DNA of 64,000 bases from Sphingobium sp. Leaf26 (lineage in GTDB: Bacteria; Pseudomonadota; Alphaproteobacteria; Sphingomonadales; Sphingomonadaceae). Every line of letters begins with the position of its first letter. The stretch's first letter is position 1. The notes under the pieces were generated by a model that was not told the DNA's origin, ran no database searches, and worked only from the letters and a program-made list of their open reading frames with translations. The DNA lies in assembly GCF_001421665.1 (NCBI RefSeq), contig NZ_LMKV01000031.1, forward strand, positions 16,447 to 80,446, written 5' to 3'. Of this stretch, positions 26,272-34,811 are shown piece after piece. The position numbers were made by a program, and so were the translations under genes.

Positions 26272-28185
26272 ATGACCGACCCCATCTACAAGACCGACGC
26301 CCTCATCGCGCAGGATATCGACCAGTATCTCAAGGTGCATGAGCATAAGACGATGCTGCGTTTCATCACCTGCGGATCGGTGGATGACGGCAAGTCTACG
26401 CTGATCGGTCGCCTGCTTTACGACAGCAAGATGATCTTCGAAGATCAACTGGCCGCGCTGGAGGCCGACAGCAAGAAGGTCGGGACGCAGGGGCAGGAGA
26501 TCGACTTCGCACTGCTGGTCGACGGTCTCGCCGCCGAGCGTGAACAGGGCATCACCATCGACGTCGCCTATCGCTTCTTCGCTACGGAGAAGCGCAAGTT
26601 CATCGTCGCCGACACGCCCGGCCACGAACAATATACCCGTAACATGGTGACCGGCGCGTCGACCGCGGACCTGGCCGTCATTCTGATCGACGCGCGCAAG
26701 GGTATTCTCACCCAGACCCGTCGCCACTCCTATCTCACCCACCTGATCGGCATCCGCAACATCGTGCTGGCGGTGAACAAGATGGATCTGGTCGGTTATG
26801 ATCAGGCCGTGTTCGACAAGATCGTCGCCGACTATGCCGCATTTGCCCGATCAATCGGCATCACGGCGTTCACCCCGATGCCGATCTCCGGCTTCAAGGG
26901 CGACAATATCACCGGCCCCAGCGCCAACACGCCCTGGTACAAGGGGCCTGCGCTGATCGAGCATCTCGAAACGGTCGAGGTCAACAGCGCGGCCGACGCG
27001 GACAAGCCGTTCCGCATGGCCGTGCAGTGGGTCAATCGCCCCAATCTGGATTTCCGCGGCTTTTCCGGCCAGATCGCGACCGGATCGGTCAAGCCGGGCG
27101 ACGCTATCCGCGTCCTGCCTTCGGGCAAGACCAGCACGATCACCCGCATCGTAACGCTCAATGGCGACCTGGACGAAGCCGTCGCCGGCCAGTCGGTCAC
27201 GCTCTGCTTCGCCGATGAGGTCGACTGCTCGCGCGGGGATGTGATCGCGGCGTCGGACAATCCGCCCCAGGCCGCCGACCAGTTCGAGGCGACGATCGTG
27301 TGGATGGCAGACGAGGAAATGCTGCCGGGTCGCTCCTACTGGCTCAAGATCGGCACCCAGATGGTGACGGCGACGATCCAGCAGCCCAAATATCAGGTCA
27401 ACGTCAACGATGCCGGAGGTTCGGGTTCGCATCTGGCGGCCAAGACGCTGGAACTCAATGCCATCGGCGTCGCCAATCTGTCGACCGACAAGCAGATCGT
27501 GTTCGAGCCCTATGCGACCAATCGCACGCTGGGCGGCTTCATCCTGATCGACAAGCTGACCAATGCGACGGTGGCGGCGGGGATGCTGCATTTCAGCCTG
27601 CGTCGCGCGCAGAATGTCCATTGGCAGGCGACCGACATCAGCCGCGATTTCCATGCCGGCCTGAAGAACCAGAAGCCGGCCGTGCTGTGGTTCACAGGCC
27701 TGTCGGGTGCCGGCAAGTCGACCATCGCCAATCTGGTGGAAAAGAAGCTGGCGCGCATGAACCGCCATACCTTCCTGCTGGATGGCGACAATGTCCGCCA
27801 TGGCCTGAACAAGGATCTGGGATTTACCGACGCCGACCGGGTGGAAAATATCCGCCGGGTGGGCGAAGTGGCGAAGCTGATGACCGATGCGGGCCTGATC
27901 GTCATCACCGCCTTCATCTCCCCCTTCCGCGCCGAACGCGACATGGTGCGACAGATGATGCAGCCGGGCGAGTTCATCGAGGTGCATATCGACACCACGC
28001 TGGCCGATGCAGAAGCGCGCGACGTCAAGGGCCTCTACAAGAAGGCGCGGTCGGGCCAGCTCAAGAACTTCACCGGCATCGACAGCCCCTATGAAGCGCC
28101 GGAAGACCCCGAAATCCGCGTCGACACGGCGGTCATGACGGCGGAGCAAGCCGCCGATGCGATCATCGCTCGGCTGATCCCATGA
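26272..28185 (+). CDS. cysNC: Bifunctional sulfate adenylyltransferase subunit 1/adenylylsulfate kinase
   Basis: This 637-residue fusion joins CysN and CysC. The N-terminal GTPase has the P-loop GSVDDGKSTLIGRLLYD (about residues 36-52), DTPGHEQ and NKMD, and powers adenylylsulfate formation with CysD. Elongation-factor-like beta domains follow. The C-terminal APS kinase starts near residue 460 with the P-loop TGLSGAGKSTIAN (about 472-484) and DGDNVRHGLN, and makes PAPS. The gene overlaps cysQ by four bases (ATGA), a sign of coupled translation. The ATG at 26272 follows the intergenic repeat; the ribosome site (GGGATGA) is weak. Confidence 0.96.
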   Translation: MTDPIYKTDALIAQDIDQYLKVHEHKTMLRFITCGSVDDGKSTLIGRLLYDSKMIFEDQLAALEADSKKVGTQGQEIDFALLVDGLAAEREQGITIDVAYRFFATEKRKFIVADTPGHEQYTRNMVTGASTADLAVILIDARKGILTQTRRHSYLTHLIGIRNIVLAVNKMDLVGYDQAVFDKIVADYAAFARSIGITAFTPMPISGFKGDNITGPSANTPWYKGPALIEHLETVEVNSAADADKPFRMAVQWVNRPNLDFRGFSGQIATGSVKPGDAIRVLPSGKTSTITRIVTLNGDLDEAVAGQSVTLCFADEVDCSRGDVIAASDNPPQAADQFEATIVWMADEEMLPGRSYWLKIGTQMVTATIQQPKYQVNVNDAGGSGSHLAAKTLELNAIGVANLSTDKQIVFEPYATNRTLGGFILIDKLTNATVAAGMLHFSLRRAQNVHWQATDISRDFHAGLKNQKPAVLWFTGLSGAGKSTIANLVEKKLARMNRHTFLLDGDNVRHGLNKDLGFTDADRVENIRRVGEVAKLMTDAGLIVITAFISPFRAERDMVRQMMQPGEFIEVHIDTTLADAEARDVKGLYKKARSGQLKNFTGIDSPYEAPEDPEIRVDTAVMTAEQAADAIIARLIP

Positions 28186-28964
28186 GCGATGCACCGTCTG
28201 AAAGGGCTGTAGCCGACGCCACGCTGGCCGCCCACCTGGCGCAGATAGCGGGACGCCTGCTGCTCGACGTCCGCGCCTCCGCCCTGTTCAGCCCCAGGGC
28301 GCTGGGCAAGGCGGGCGACCAGACCGCCAACCAGTTCCTCTGCCACGCCCTGCGCGAACAGCGGCCCGACGACGGCCTGTTGTCGGAGGAAGAAAAGGAC
28401 AATGCGGAGCGGCTGGGCAAAAGCCGCGTATGGATCGTCGACCCGGTGGACGGCACGCGCGAATATGGTGAGGAACGGACCGACTGGGCCGTGCATGTCG
28501 GCCTTGCCATCGACGGCATCCCCAGCATCGGCGCGGTCGCGTTGCCGGGCCTGGATGGCGGCGTCGTGCTGCGCACCGATCAGGTCCGCACCGTCCCGCC
28601 CGCGCCGGAAAAGCTGCGCATGGTCGTCAGCCGCACCCGCCCCGCCGCCGAGGCCCTGGCTGTTGCGCAGGCGATCGACGCGGAACTGGTGCCGATGGGG
28701 TCCGCCGGCGCAAAAGCGATGGCGATCATCCTGGGGCAGGCCGACATCTACCTGCATAGCGGTGGCCAATATGAATGGGACAGCATGGCCCCGGTTGCGG
28801 TCGCCCGCGCCCATGGCCTGCATTGTTCGCGCATCGACGGATCGCCGCTGGTCTATAATCAGGCGGATGTGTATCTGCCCGACCTGCTGATCTGTCGCCG
28901 CGAACATGCCGACGACGTGCTGCGGCAGGTTGCCCGCTTCAGGCAGGACAGCGCCAGCGCGTGA
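28182..28964 (+). CDS. cysQ: 3'(2'),5'-bisphosphate nucleotidase
   Basis: The 260-residue inositol-monophosphatase-fold enzyme hydrolyses adenosine 3',5'-bisphosphate, the by-product of PAPS use, to AMP. The metal site is visible as SEEEKDN, WIVDPVDGTREY and, near the C-terminus, GGQYEWDSMAP. It starts within the cysNC stop (ATGA at 28182-28185), which fits its place as the last gene of the sulfate-activation operon. It ends three bases before the convergent CoA-ester lyase gene, and no clear terminator is seen between them. Confidence 0.92.
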   Translation: MSDAPSERAVADATLAAHLAQIAGRLLLDVRASALFSPRALGKAGDQTANQFLCHALREQRPDDGLLSEEEKDNAERLGKSRVWIVDPVDGTREYGEERTDWAVHVGLAIDGIPSIGAVALPGLDGGVVLRTDQVRTVPPAPEKLRMVVSRTRPAAEALAVAQAIDAELVPMGSAGAKAMAIILGQADIYLHSGGQYEWDSMAPVAVARAHGLHCSRIDGSPLVYNQADVYLPDLLICRREHADDVLRQVARFRQDSASA

Positions 28965-28967
28965 CGA

Positions 28968-29873
28968 TCAGGCGCGCGCCCTGAACGCCGCCGCCTGCGC
29001 CAACACCCGCTGCGCCTGTTTCTGGTGCGGGATGTCGATCATCTTGCCATCCAGCCCGACTGTACCAGCGCCGGGGCTGGCCGCGAAGGCGTCGATCACC
29101 CGGCGGGCATGGGCGACTTCATCGGCTGACGGCATGAAGCTGTCGTTGATCCCGGCCACCTGCGCCGGGTGGATGGCGATGCGGCCGGTAAAGCCTTCCG
29201 CCCGCGCCGCTCGGCAGGCTGCGCGCAACCCGTCCTCGTCCCGAAAATCGACGTACAGCGTATCGATCGCCTGCACGCCCGACGCATGCGCCGCGAGCAG
29301 GCAAAGCGAGCGCGCCATCTGATAGGTGAAGGCCCAGTGCCCGCTGGTATCGACATTGGTGCTGGCGCCCAACGCAGCCGACAGATCCTCCGCCCCCCAT
29401 GTCAGACCCGCCAGCCGCTCCAGCCCGGCGCTGGCGAACTGGCCCAGCGTGAAGGGCGCGATCGCGGTTTCGGTGGCGACGGGCAGGATCTTCACCGATC
29501 CCCGTTCGATCCCATGCGCCGCCTCCAGCGCGTCGAGATAGTGGGACAGGCGCCGCACATCGTCCGGGTCATTGGTCTTGGGTTGCATGATGCCGTCCGG
29601 CGCGCCGGGCATGATCGCGGCCAGATCATCGAGCGTCAGCCCGGAGTCGAACGGATTGACCCGCACCCAATATTGCGCCTTGCGCCGGCCCCGCGGCGTC
29701 GTACGCAGAAAATCCGGGATCAGGCGACGGGCGAGCGGCTTGTTGTCCGGGCTGACCGCATCCTCCAGATCGAGGATGACGGCATCGGCGCCGCAGTCGG
29801 CGACCTTTGCCATCTTCTTCTCGCTGTCCCCCGGAATGAACAACCAGGACCGCAGCGGCAGGGCGTCGCTCAT
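28968..29873 (-). CDS. HpcH/HpaI aldolase/citrate lyase family CoA-ester lyase
   Basis: The 301-residue TIM-barrel protein belongs to the CitE/malyl-CoA lyase family. It shows RSWLFIPGDSEKKM at the N-terminus, ILDLEDAV (metal region), WVRVNPF, ATETAIAPF and TWGAEDLSAALG, then IHPAQVAGIN. Such enzymes cleave beta-hydroxyacyl-CoA esters such as malyl-CoA, beta-methylmalyl-CoA or citramalyl-CoA. The start overlaps the stop of the MaoC hydratase gene by four bases, so hydration and cleavage are probably consecutive steps. It is the last gene of a three-gene leftward operon headed by an acyl-CoA synthetase. The exact substrate is not readable. Confidence 0.88.
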   Translation of the reverse strand: MSDALPLRSWLFIPGDSEKKMAKVADCGADAVILDLEDAVSPDNKPLARRLIPDFLRTTPRGRRKAQYWVRVNPFDSGLTLDDLAAIMPGAPDGIMQPKTNDPDDVRRLSHYLDALEAAHGIERGSVKILPVATETAIAPFTLGQFASAGLERLAGLTWGAEDLSAALGASTNVDTSGHWAFTYQMARSLCLLAAHASGVQAIDTLYVDFRDEDGLRAACRAARAEGFTGRIAIHPAQVAGINDSFMPSADEVAHARRVIDAFAASPGAGTVGLDGKMIDIPHQKQAQRVLAQAAAFRARA

Positions 29874-30337
29874 GCCGCTGGCCTCCGCCCCGGATTACGC
29901 CGTTGCAGGCCCGACCGCTTGCACGAAGCCACAAGGTCGCCATGCTGGTTGAACGCCTGATGCAGGAAGGTGACGATGCCCGCTTCGGGCCGCGACCGGG
30001 AATCGCGCAGGTTGATCACTTCGCTCACGACATGGACGGTGTCGCCATGAAAAAGCGGCTTGGGAAAACGCACCTCGTCCCAGCCCAGATTGGCGACGGC
30101 CGTGCCCAGCGTCGTATCACCCACCGAAATGCCGACCATCAGGCCCAGGGTGAAAGCCGAATTGACGATACGGGCGCCAAATTCGGTGCCCTTCATATAT
30201 TCCTCGTCCAGATGCAGCAGCGCAGGATTATGCGTCATCGCGGTGAAGAGGACATTGTCCGTTTCCGTCACCGTGCGGCGGATCGGATGTTCGAACCGCT
30301 GCCCTATCGTCAATTCGTCGAACCAGACGCCTGCCAT
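29870..30337 (-). CDS. MaoC family acyl-CoA hydratase/dehydratase
   Basis: The 155-residue single hot-dog protein carries a MaoC active-site stretch, FTAMTHNPALLHLDEEYM (about residues 34-51). The ordinary R-hydratase motif GDxNPxH is altered: the Asp position is taken by Thr-His and one residue is added, as in mesaconyl-CoA hydratase-like members. It should hydrate an unsaturated CoA ester. CAGGAG seven bases ahead of ATG 30337 fixes the start; the longer frame to 30589 shadows the synthetase gene. It ends by ATGA overlap with the lyase gene, pointing to a hydratase-lyase pair. Confidence 0.85.
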   Translation of the reverse strand: MAGVWFDELTIGQRFEHPIRRTVTETDNVLFTAMTHNPALLHLDEEYMKGTEFGARIVNSAFTLGLMVGISVGDTTLGTAVANLGWDEVRFPKPLFHGDTVHVVSEVINLRDSRSRPEAGIVTFLHQAFNQHGDLVASCKRSGLQRRNPGRRPAA

Positions 30338-30338
30338 A

Positions 30339-31871
30339 TCATGCTCCTGTCTTGCGATGGCGCGCCAGCCATTCGTCCTTGAGATGGCGCGCATAGATTT
30401 TTCCGGTGTCGTGGCGCGGCAACTGGGCACGAAACTCCCAACTGCGCGGGCATTTGATCGTCGCGAGGGCGGCGCGGCACCAGCCTGACAATTCGGTCGC
30501 CAGCGCATCCGCATCAGTCGCAGGGTCAAGCGGCTGGACCACCGCATGCAGCACCTCGCCCATATCCTCGTCCGGCACAGCGAATACACTCGCGTCCGCC
30601 ACCGCCGGGTGAGAGATCAGGCGGTTCTCCGCCTCCTGCGGGAAGATGTTGACCCCGCCCGATATCGCCATGTTGCTGCGCCGGTCGGTAAGGTAAAGAT
30701 AGCCCTCCGCATCGACATAGCCGATGTCGCCCAACGTGCTGCGCCCACTGGCGTCATGGGCCTCCGCAGTCCGGTCCGGGTCTTGATGATAAGCAAAGCC
30801 GGGGCCGCCCGAAAACCAGACCGTACCGACCTGTCCGGTGGGTACCTCAAAGCCTTCATCATCAAGGATGTGGATCGCACCCAGAAAGGACCGGCCCACC
30901 GATCCGGGATGGGCCAGCCAGTCGGCCGATCCGATCATGGTCAGCCCATTGCCCTCCGTCCCGCCATAGCTTTCCTCCAGGATCGGACCGAACCAGTCGA
31001 TCGCCGCACGCTTGACGTCGGGTGCGATCGGCGCGGCGCCATGGACGATGGTGCGGACGGAGGAGAGATCATAACCCGCCTTCACCTCCGCCGGCAGTTT
31101 CAGCAATCGGACCAGCATGGTCGGCACCCAATGGGCATGCGTCACGCGATACTGGTCGACCAGTAGCAGCGCGCCTTCCGCCTCGAACGCCTCCATCACG
31201 ATCAGCGTTGCGCCGATCTGCTGCATCGCCATGGCAAAGCGCATCGGCCCGCTATGATAGAGCGGACAGGGCATCAGATAGACCATATCATCGCCCCAAC
31301 CATAGCGATCGGCATAGATGCCGAACATCTTCGAGGGGCCATCTATGCCATCGTCGGGCAGATGCTGCTTGATCCCCTTGGGCCGGCCGGTCGATCCGGA
31401 ACTGTATAGCATGTCCGATCCCCGGCTTTCGTCAGGGATCGGCGTAGCGGGAAAACGCGCCGCATAGCTGCCATCGCTTACGTCGATGAAGCAGAGGTCG
31501 GGCAAGCGGACTTTCAACTCATCGACCAACCCGGCCTGTTTTGTTGTATGGAAGACCAGCCGTGCGCCGCAATCCGCGATGATGAAGGCGATTTCATCCA
31601 CATGAAAGCGCCAGCTGATCGCGGTATAATAAAGGCCTGCATTATGGCCCGCCCAGACCAGCTCGTGAAAGACCGGGACATTTTCCACCAGCAGCGCGAA
31701 ATGATCGCCGCGCCGGAGTCCTCTTGCCCGCAGCAGATGCGCGCAGCGATTGGCGCGCGCATCCAGCTCGCCATAGGACAACGTCATCCCCAGCGACGGA
31801 TAGACGACCGCTGGTCGATCGGGGTCGGCTTTCGCCCATCGGCGCGGATGCTGAATCAGAACGTTCTCCAT
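30339..31871 (-). CDS. AMP-binding acyl-CoA synthetase
   Basis: The 510-residue ANL-family enzyme activates a carboxylic acid to its CoA thioester with ATP. It has the phosphate-binding loop YSSGSTGRPKGIK (about residues 155-167), the YGGTEGNG motif, LGDIGYVDAEGYLYLTDRRSNM (hinge region) and the C-terminal lysine context RHDTGKIYARHLKD. It begins a leftward operon with the MaoC hydratase (one base apart) and CoA lyase. A copy of the shared 17-bp motif lies 38 bases ahead of its ATG, in the gap divergent from the ferredoxin gene. This is the likely entry step for an acid substrate of the catabolic region. Confidence 0.92.
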   Translation of the reverse strand: MENVLIQHPRRWAKADPDRPAVVYPSLGMTLSYGELDARANRCAHLLRARGLRRGDHFALLVENVPVFHELVWAGHNAGLYYTAISWRFHVDEIAFIIADCGARLVFHTTKQAGLVDELKVRLPDLCFIDVSDGSYAARFPATPIPDESRGSDMLYSSGSTGRPKGIKQHLPDDGIDGPSKMFGIYADRYGWGDDMVYLMPCPLYHSGPMRFAMAMQQIGATLIVMEAFEAEGALLLVDQYRVTHAHWVPTMLVRLLKLPAEVKAGYDLSSVRTIVHGAAPIAPDVKRAAIDWFGPILEESYGGTEGNGLTMIGSADWLAHPGSVGRSFLGAIHILDDEGFEVPTGQVGTVWFSGGPGFAYHQDPDRTAEAHDASGRSTLGDIGYVDAEGYLYLTDRRSNMAISGGVNIFPQEAENRLISHPAVADASVFAVPDEDMGEVLHAVVQPLDPATDADALATELSGWCRAALATIKCPRSWEFRAQLPRHDTGKIYARHLKDEWLARHRKTGA

Positions 31872-31908
31872 TGCATTAGCCTTGCACTATCCTGGCCGCG
31901 TGCATATA

Positions 31909-31925
31909 GTTCGCTAGCACATAAT
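31909..31925. promoter_or_regulatory. Catabolic-region motif, site A (synthetase/ferredoxin gap)
   Basis: GTTCGCTAGCACATAAT agrees at 12 of 17 positions with the best copy at 58348-58364 (read on the minus strand). It lies between the divergent starts of the acyl-CoA synthetase (31871) and the Rieske ferredoxin (31957). Proposed as a regulator binding site by comparison with the other copies in this region. Confidence 0.5.
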
Positions 31926-31956
31926 GTGGAATGGTGAATTTGGAGAGGCGTTGCAA

Positions 31957-32268
31957 ATGACTTTGGTGAAGGCCTGCACGATGTCCGATCTGGAAGATGG
32001 GGAAATCTTCAAGGCGGAACTGGCCGATCATGCCCCGCTCGCCCTCTACATGATCGGGGACGAGATTTTTGCCACCGCCGACATTTGCACCCATGGCGAA
32101 GCCAGCCTGTCGGAGGACGGCTATATCGAGGATGGCAAGGTCATCTGTTCCTGGCATGATGGCGCTTTCGATATCCGCACGGGTGAGCCATGCCGCTTAC
32201 CCTGCATGGACCCGCTCCAGACCTTCCCGATCAGGATAGAGGGGGACGCGGTCTTCGTGGAGATATGA
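31957..32268 (+). CDS. Rieske [2Fe-2S] ferredoxin of a ring-hydroxylating dioxygenase
   Basis: The 103-residue protein is a soluble Rieske ferredoxin. The cluster ligands are Cys-x-His in CTHGEASLSEDG and Cys-x2-His in CSWHDGAFDIRTGEP, spaced as in the ferredoxins of naphthalene- and cumate-type dioxygenases. It would carry electrons from a reductase to the oxygenase encoded at 56973-58304; no reductase gene lies in the window. GGAGAGG at 31942-31948 sets the start at ATG 31957 rather than the earlier in-frame ATG. It stands alone on the plus strand between divergent and convergent CoA genes. Confidence 0.9.
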   Translation: MTLVKACTMSDLEDGEIFKAELADHAPLALYMIGDEIFATADICTHGEASLSEDGYIEDGKVICSWHDGAFDIRTGEPCRLPCMDPLQTFPIRIEGDAVFVEI

Positions 32269-32310
32269 GGCAGGGCGCCATTCCCGGACCGGCGGGGATG
32301 ACGGTCCTGC

Positions 32311-33093
32311 TCAGCGCTGCCTTTCCATGAAGGCGGTGACGCGCTCGGCATAGTCGGGGTGGGCCACCACAGCGCCGATGTCGATCGTCTCCTGCGCCAG
32401 ATGATCGACCACGGAAATGCGGTGGGCGATGTTCATTGCCCGCTTGGTGCGCCCCAGAGCCTCCTGCGGCAGCTTGGCGATCCGGGCGAGCAACTCTTCG
32501 GTTCTACTGTCCAACTCGCTGTCTCCTACCACCCAGTTGACCAGACCGAACGCGCGCGCTTCCTCCGGCCCGAAAATATCCCCCAGATAGGCGATCTGCT
32601 TTGCCCGCTTCGGTCCGATATTGCGGACGAGATTGTAGCTGAGCGCGGAATCGGGGATCACGCCGACCCTTATCTGCGCCGCCAGGAAACGGCTCTTGTC
32701 GGACGCGATGGCAAGGTCAGCGGCCGCCACCATGGCCAGGCCCCCGCCCGCCGCCATGCCCCGGATGCGCACCACCACCGGTTGCGGAATACGCTCGATC
32801 ATCGCGAAAAGCTGGTTGCCCTTGTCGCCGCTGGTCATCCAGTGGTTGGCGCGCTCCAGGTCGGTCATGCCCAATGTGGAGGAAAATTCCTTCACATCGC
32901 CGCCCGCACAGAAATTGTCGCCCGCCCCGGTGATCAGGACGACGCGGACGTCGCGGTTGCACTCGATGGCGCGCAGATGATCGCCCAGCGTCTCCCACAT
33001 GCCGTTCTTCATCGCGTTCATCGCATGCGGACGGTTGATCGTCGCGCGGGCGATGGGACCGCCGATGACGAAGCTCAGTTCGGAATCGCTCAT
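32311..33093 (-). CDS. Enoyl-CoA hydratase/isomerase family protein
   Basis: The 260-residue crotonase-fold protein has the oxyanion-hole segments GAGDNFCAGGDVKEF and IRGMAAGGGLAMVAAADLAIAS. It should hydrate or isomerise an unsaturated CoA ester; the catalytic glutamates of classical hydratase are not clearly present (AQIRVGVIPDSALSYNL in that region), so isomerase or other crotonase chemistry is possible. The start ATG 33093 overlaps the stop of the preceding phosphotransferase gene (ATGA), and GGAGA lies ahead. It is the last gene of the leftward operon that begins at 37008. Confidence 0.88.
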   Translation of the reverse strand: MSDSELSFVIGGPIARATINRPHAMNAMKNGMWETLGDHLRAIECNRDVRVVLITGAGDNFCAGGDVKEFSSTLGMTDLERANHWMTSGDKGNQLFAMIERIPQPVVVRIRGMAAGGGLAMVAAADLAIASDKSRFLAAQIRVGVIPDSALSYNLVRNIGPKRAKQIAYLGDIFGPEEARAFGLVNWVVGDSELDSRTEELLARIAKLPQEALGRTKRAMNIAHRISVVDHLAQETIDIGAVVAHPDYAERVTAFMERQR

Positions 33094-34325
33094 GCAGGCA
33101 TCTCCATATTCGAGATCATGGGGGCGAGGTCGTTGGCCAGGTCGCGCAACTGTTTGGGGAAAGTATTGCAACCGATGGTGGCGATGCGCAGGTCGCGATC
33201 GACGCCGCTGTCATAGCTGTGCCGTGCAAAGCCGGTCAGTACCGACAGCAGCAACGTGCGCCATACGGTGAAGAAGGCCATGCGGGCGTCGCTGACCGCT
33301 GGACCGCCCGCTGCATGATAGGCGGCCATGAACTCTGCCCATGGCATCACGCGGGAAACGAGGAAGCGGCAATAGGCCAGATCCTCGGCCGGGTCGCCTG
33401 CATGGGTGAATTCCCAGTCGAGCAGACCCGTCAGCCGATCCCCCAGCCCCAAGCTATTGTGCAGCCCTGCGTCGCCATGGACCAGTCGCCGTTCATTGCC
33501 GATATGCGGCAATTGGTCGTGCAGCCAGGCAAAGGCCGCGTCGATCAGCGGCACTGGCGCCATGCCCTTGCGATAGCGCACCTCATAGCTTTCGATATGC
33601 GCCCGGACCGGATGGTCAGCACGGCCATAAAGCAGGCTGTCCGCCAGTCCCAGATCGTCGACGTCATATTGGTGCAGCTTCGCTAGCTCCGCCGCGAAAT
33701 CACGGCAGAAGGCCGGTGTCGCGTCGGTCGAGAAAAGCGTGCCCATGGATGTCCCGGCAAGCCGCTCGAAGACGATGAACCGTCCGCCGATCGCCTGTGG
33801 CGACTCTTCCAGCCAGAGCGGTTCGGGAACGCGCAGGCCCTTGCCATGCACTGCCCGGATGACCGGAAACTCGTCCGCGACGGATGTTCCGGTGACGGCA
33901 GCGGTAAAATCGCGGCGGACGACCAGTTGCCGCCCGTCCGCGCTATCCAGCAGGATGGTGCCCTTCGACCGCCCACCAGGAACGGTAGTGACCTTGGCGA
34001 TGGCGATCGACGCATCCTTGTCGGCGAACCAGCCGGTGAAGATATCGGCAGGGATTTCCAGTTCCGCGCCCGATCCGGCAGGCGCGGCAGGCGCCGCGAG
34101 AATGGCGGCGATCCTGTCCTCATGCGCGCTGCGCCATGCCGCCTCGGCAGCGACGCCCGGTGGCGGGCCAGCCGGTTCCTCCGCCTCCACTGCCAGACGC
34201 GCGAGCATCATTTCGATGAGGTCACAGCGCAGGCGCTCATTGCCCTGCGGCAATTGCGGCTTCAGGTCGGCGCGCACGGCAGCGAGGATGCTGCGCAGTT
34301 TCTCTCCCAGCAGCGGATCATTCAT
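33090..34325 (-). CDS. Phosphotransferase (APH/choline kinase fold) family protein, likely hydroxyacyl-CoA kinase
   Basis: The 411-residue protein has an N-terminal helical part of about 130 residues and an APH-type kinase domain. Catalytic elements are intact: Brenner motif HGDAGLHN (283-290) and DWEFTHAGDPAEDLAY from Asp303. Family members next to acyl-CoA dehydrogenase genes, such as bacterial LvaA and the kinase domain of ACAD10/ACAD11, phosphorylate 4-hydroxyacyl-CoA so that a dehydrogenase-like partner can remove the phosphate. This role is inferred from context here. It overlaps its neighbours by four bases on both sides (ATGA), showing tight coupling. Confidence 0.82.
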   Translation of the reverse strand: MNDPLLGEKLRSILAAVRADLKPQLPQGNERLRCDLIEMMLARLAVEAEEPAGPPPGVAAEAAWRSAHEDRIAAILAAPAAPAGSGAELEIPADIFTGWFADKDASIAIAKVTTVPGGRSKGTILLDSADGRQLVVRRDFTAAVTGTSVADEFPVIRAVHGKGLRVPEPLWLEESPQAIGGRFIVFERLAGTSMGTLFSTDATPAFCRDFAAELAKLHQYDVDDLGLADSLLYGRADHPVRAHIESYEVRYRKGMAPVPLIDAAFAWLHDQLPHIGNERRLVHGDAGLHNSLGLGDRLTGLLDWEFTHAGDPAEDLAYCRFLVSRVMPWAEFMAAYHAAGGPAVSDARMAFFTVWRTLLLSVLTGFARHSYDSGVDRDLRIATIGCNTFPKQLRDLANDLAPMISNMEMPA

Positions 34326-34795
34326 ACCGGCCGCCCCACATAGGTCGGGAAGAAGAAGCCGCTTTCCCGATCGGCATGTTTGAGCAGCCAGGCGCGCAGG
34401 TCGGCATGGACGGCATCGGCCACCGCTTCCCCCTTGCGCGCGTGGCAGGCATGCAGCAGCGCATCGACCGCCTCGCGGCCCTTGTGATTGAGCGCCTGCA
34501 ACGCATCGACGCGGGCATAGCCGTCGATCAAGTCCGGCGCCTCCGCGAGGAAGGTGGCAAGGGCCGGATCGTCATGCGACAGCCTATCGCGAGCGGCCGT
34601 CAGAAGGACGACCAGCTCGCGGCTATCTTCATGGAGCATCGCGCCTTCGACCGGCACCCGCGCCTGAAGATGGTTCAGGATCACCTCGACGCTGCGCAAC
34701 GCGCTTTGCGCCCACTGATCGTCGATCTTCGGTGCGACATGCTCCTGTAGCGCGAGTTGAACGGCGGCGAGCATTTGCTGGCTTGTCGGCATCAT
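34322..34795 (-). CDS. Small helical protein between two phosphotransferase genes (DUF6285-like?)
   Basis: The 157-residue product is mainly helical and has no catalytic motif that I recognise. The N-terminal stretch LAAVQLALQEHVAPKIDDQW followed by a helix with RSVEVILNHL resembles, weakly, DUF6285 proteins, which sit beside APH-like kinases and acyl-CoA dehydrogenases; LvaB of the levulinate pathway is a small protein of that kind needed by the LvaA kinase. A helper role for the phosphotransferase is therefore an inference. Its stop overlaps the start of the active-looking kinase gene (ATGA). The ATG at 34795 is chosen; an alternative at 34825 would overlap the upstream gene. Confidence 0.6.
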   Translation of the reverse strand: MMPTSQQMLAAVQLALQEHVAPKIDDQWAQSALRSVEVILNHLQARVPVEGAMLHEDSRELVVLLTAARDRLSHDDPALATFLAEAPDLIDGYARVDALQALNHKGREAVDALLHACHARKGEAVADAVHADLRAWLLKHADRESGFFFPTYVGRPV

Positions 34796-34811
34796 GGCGT
34801 CCGCACTCCCT

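Noticed and set aside
30406..30612. Small plus-strand frames such as this one inside the synthetase gene
   Set aside because: They are antisense or out of frame within a well-supported gene and have no ribosome site or recognisable content.
32269..32310. Fragment of a GTCATCCC-type repeat (GGGGATGACGG) between the ferredoxin and crotonase genes
   Set aside because: Only a short partial match with no second arm is visible, so it is not listed as a repeat.
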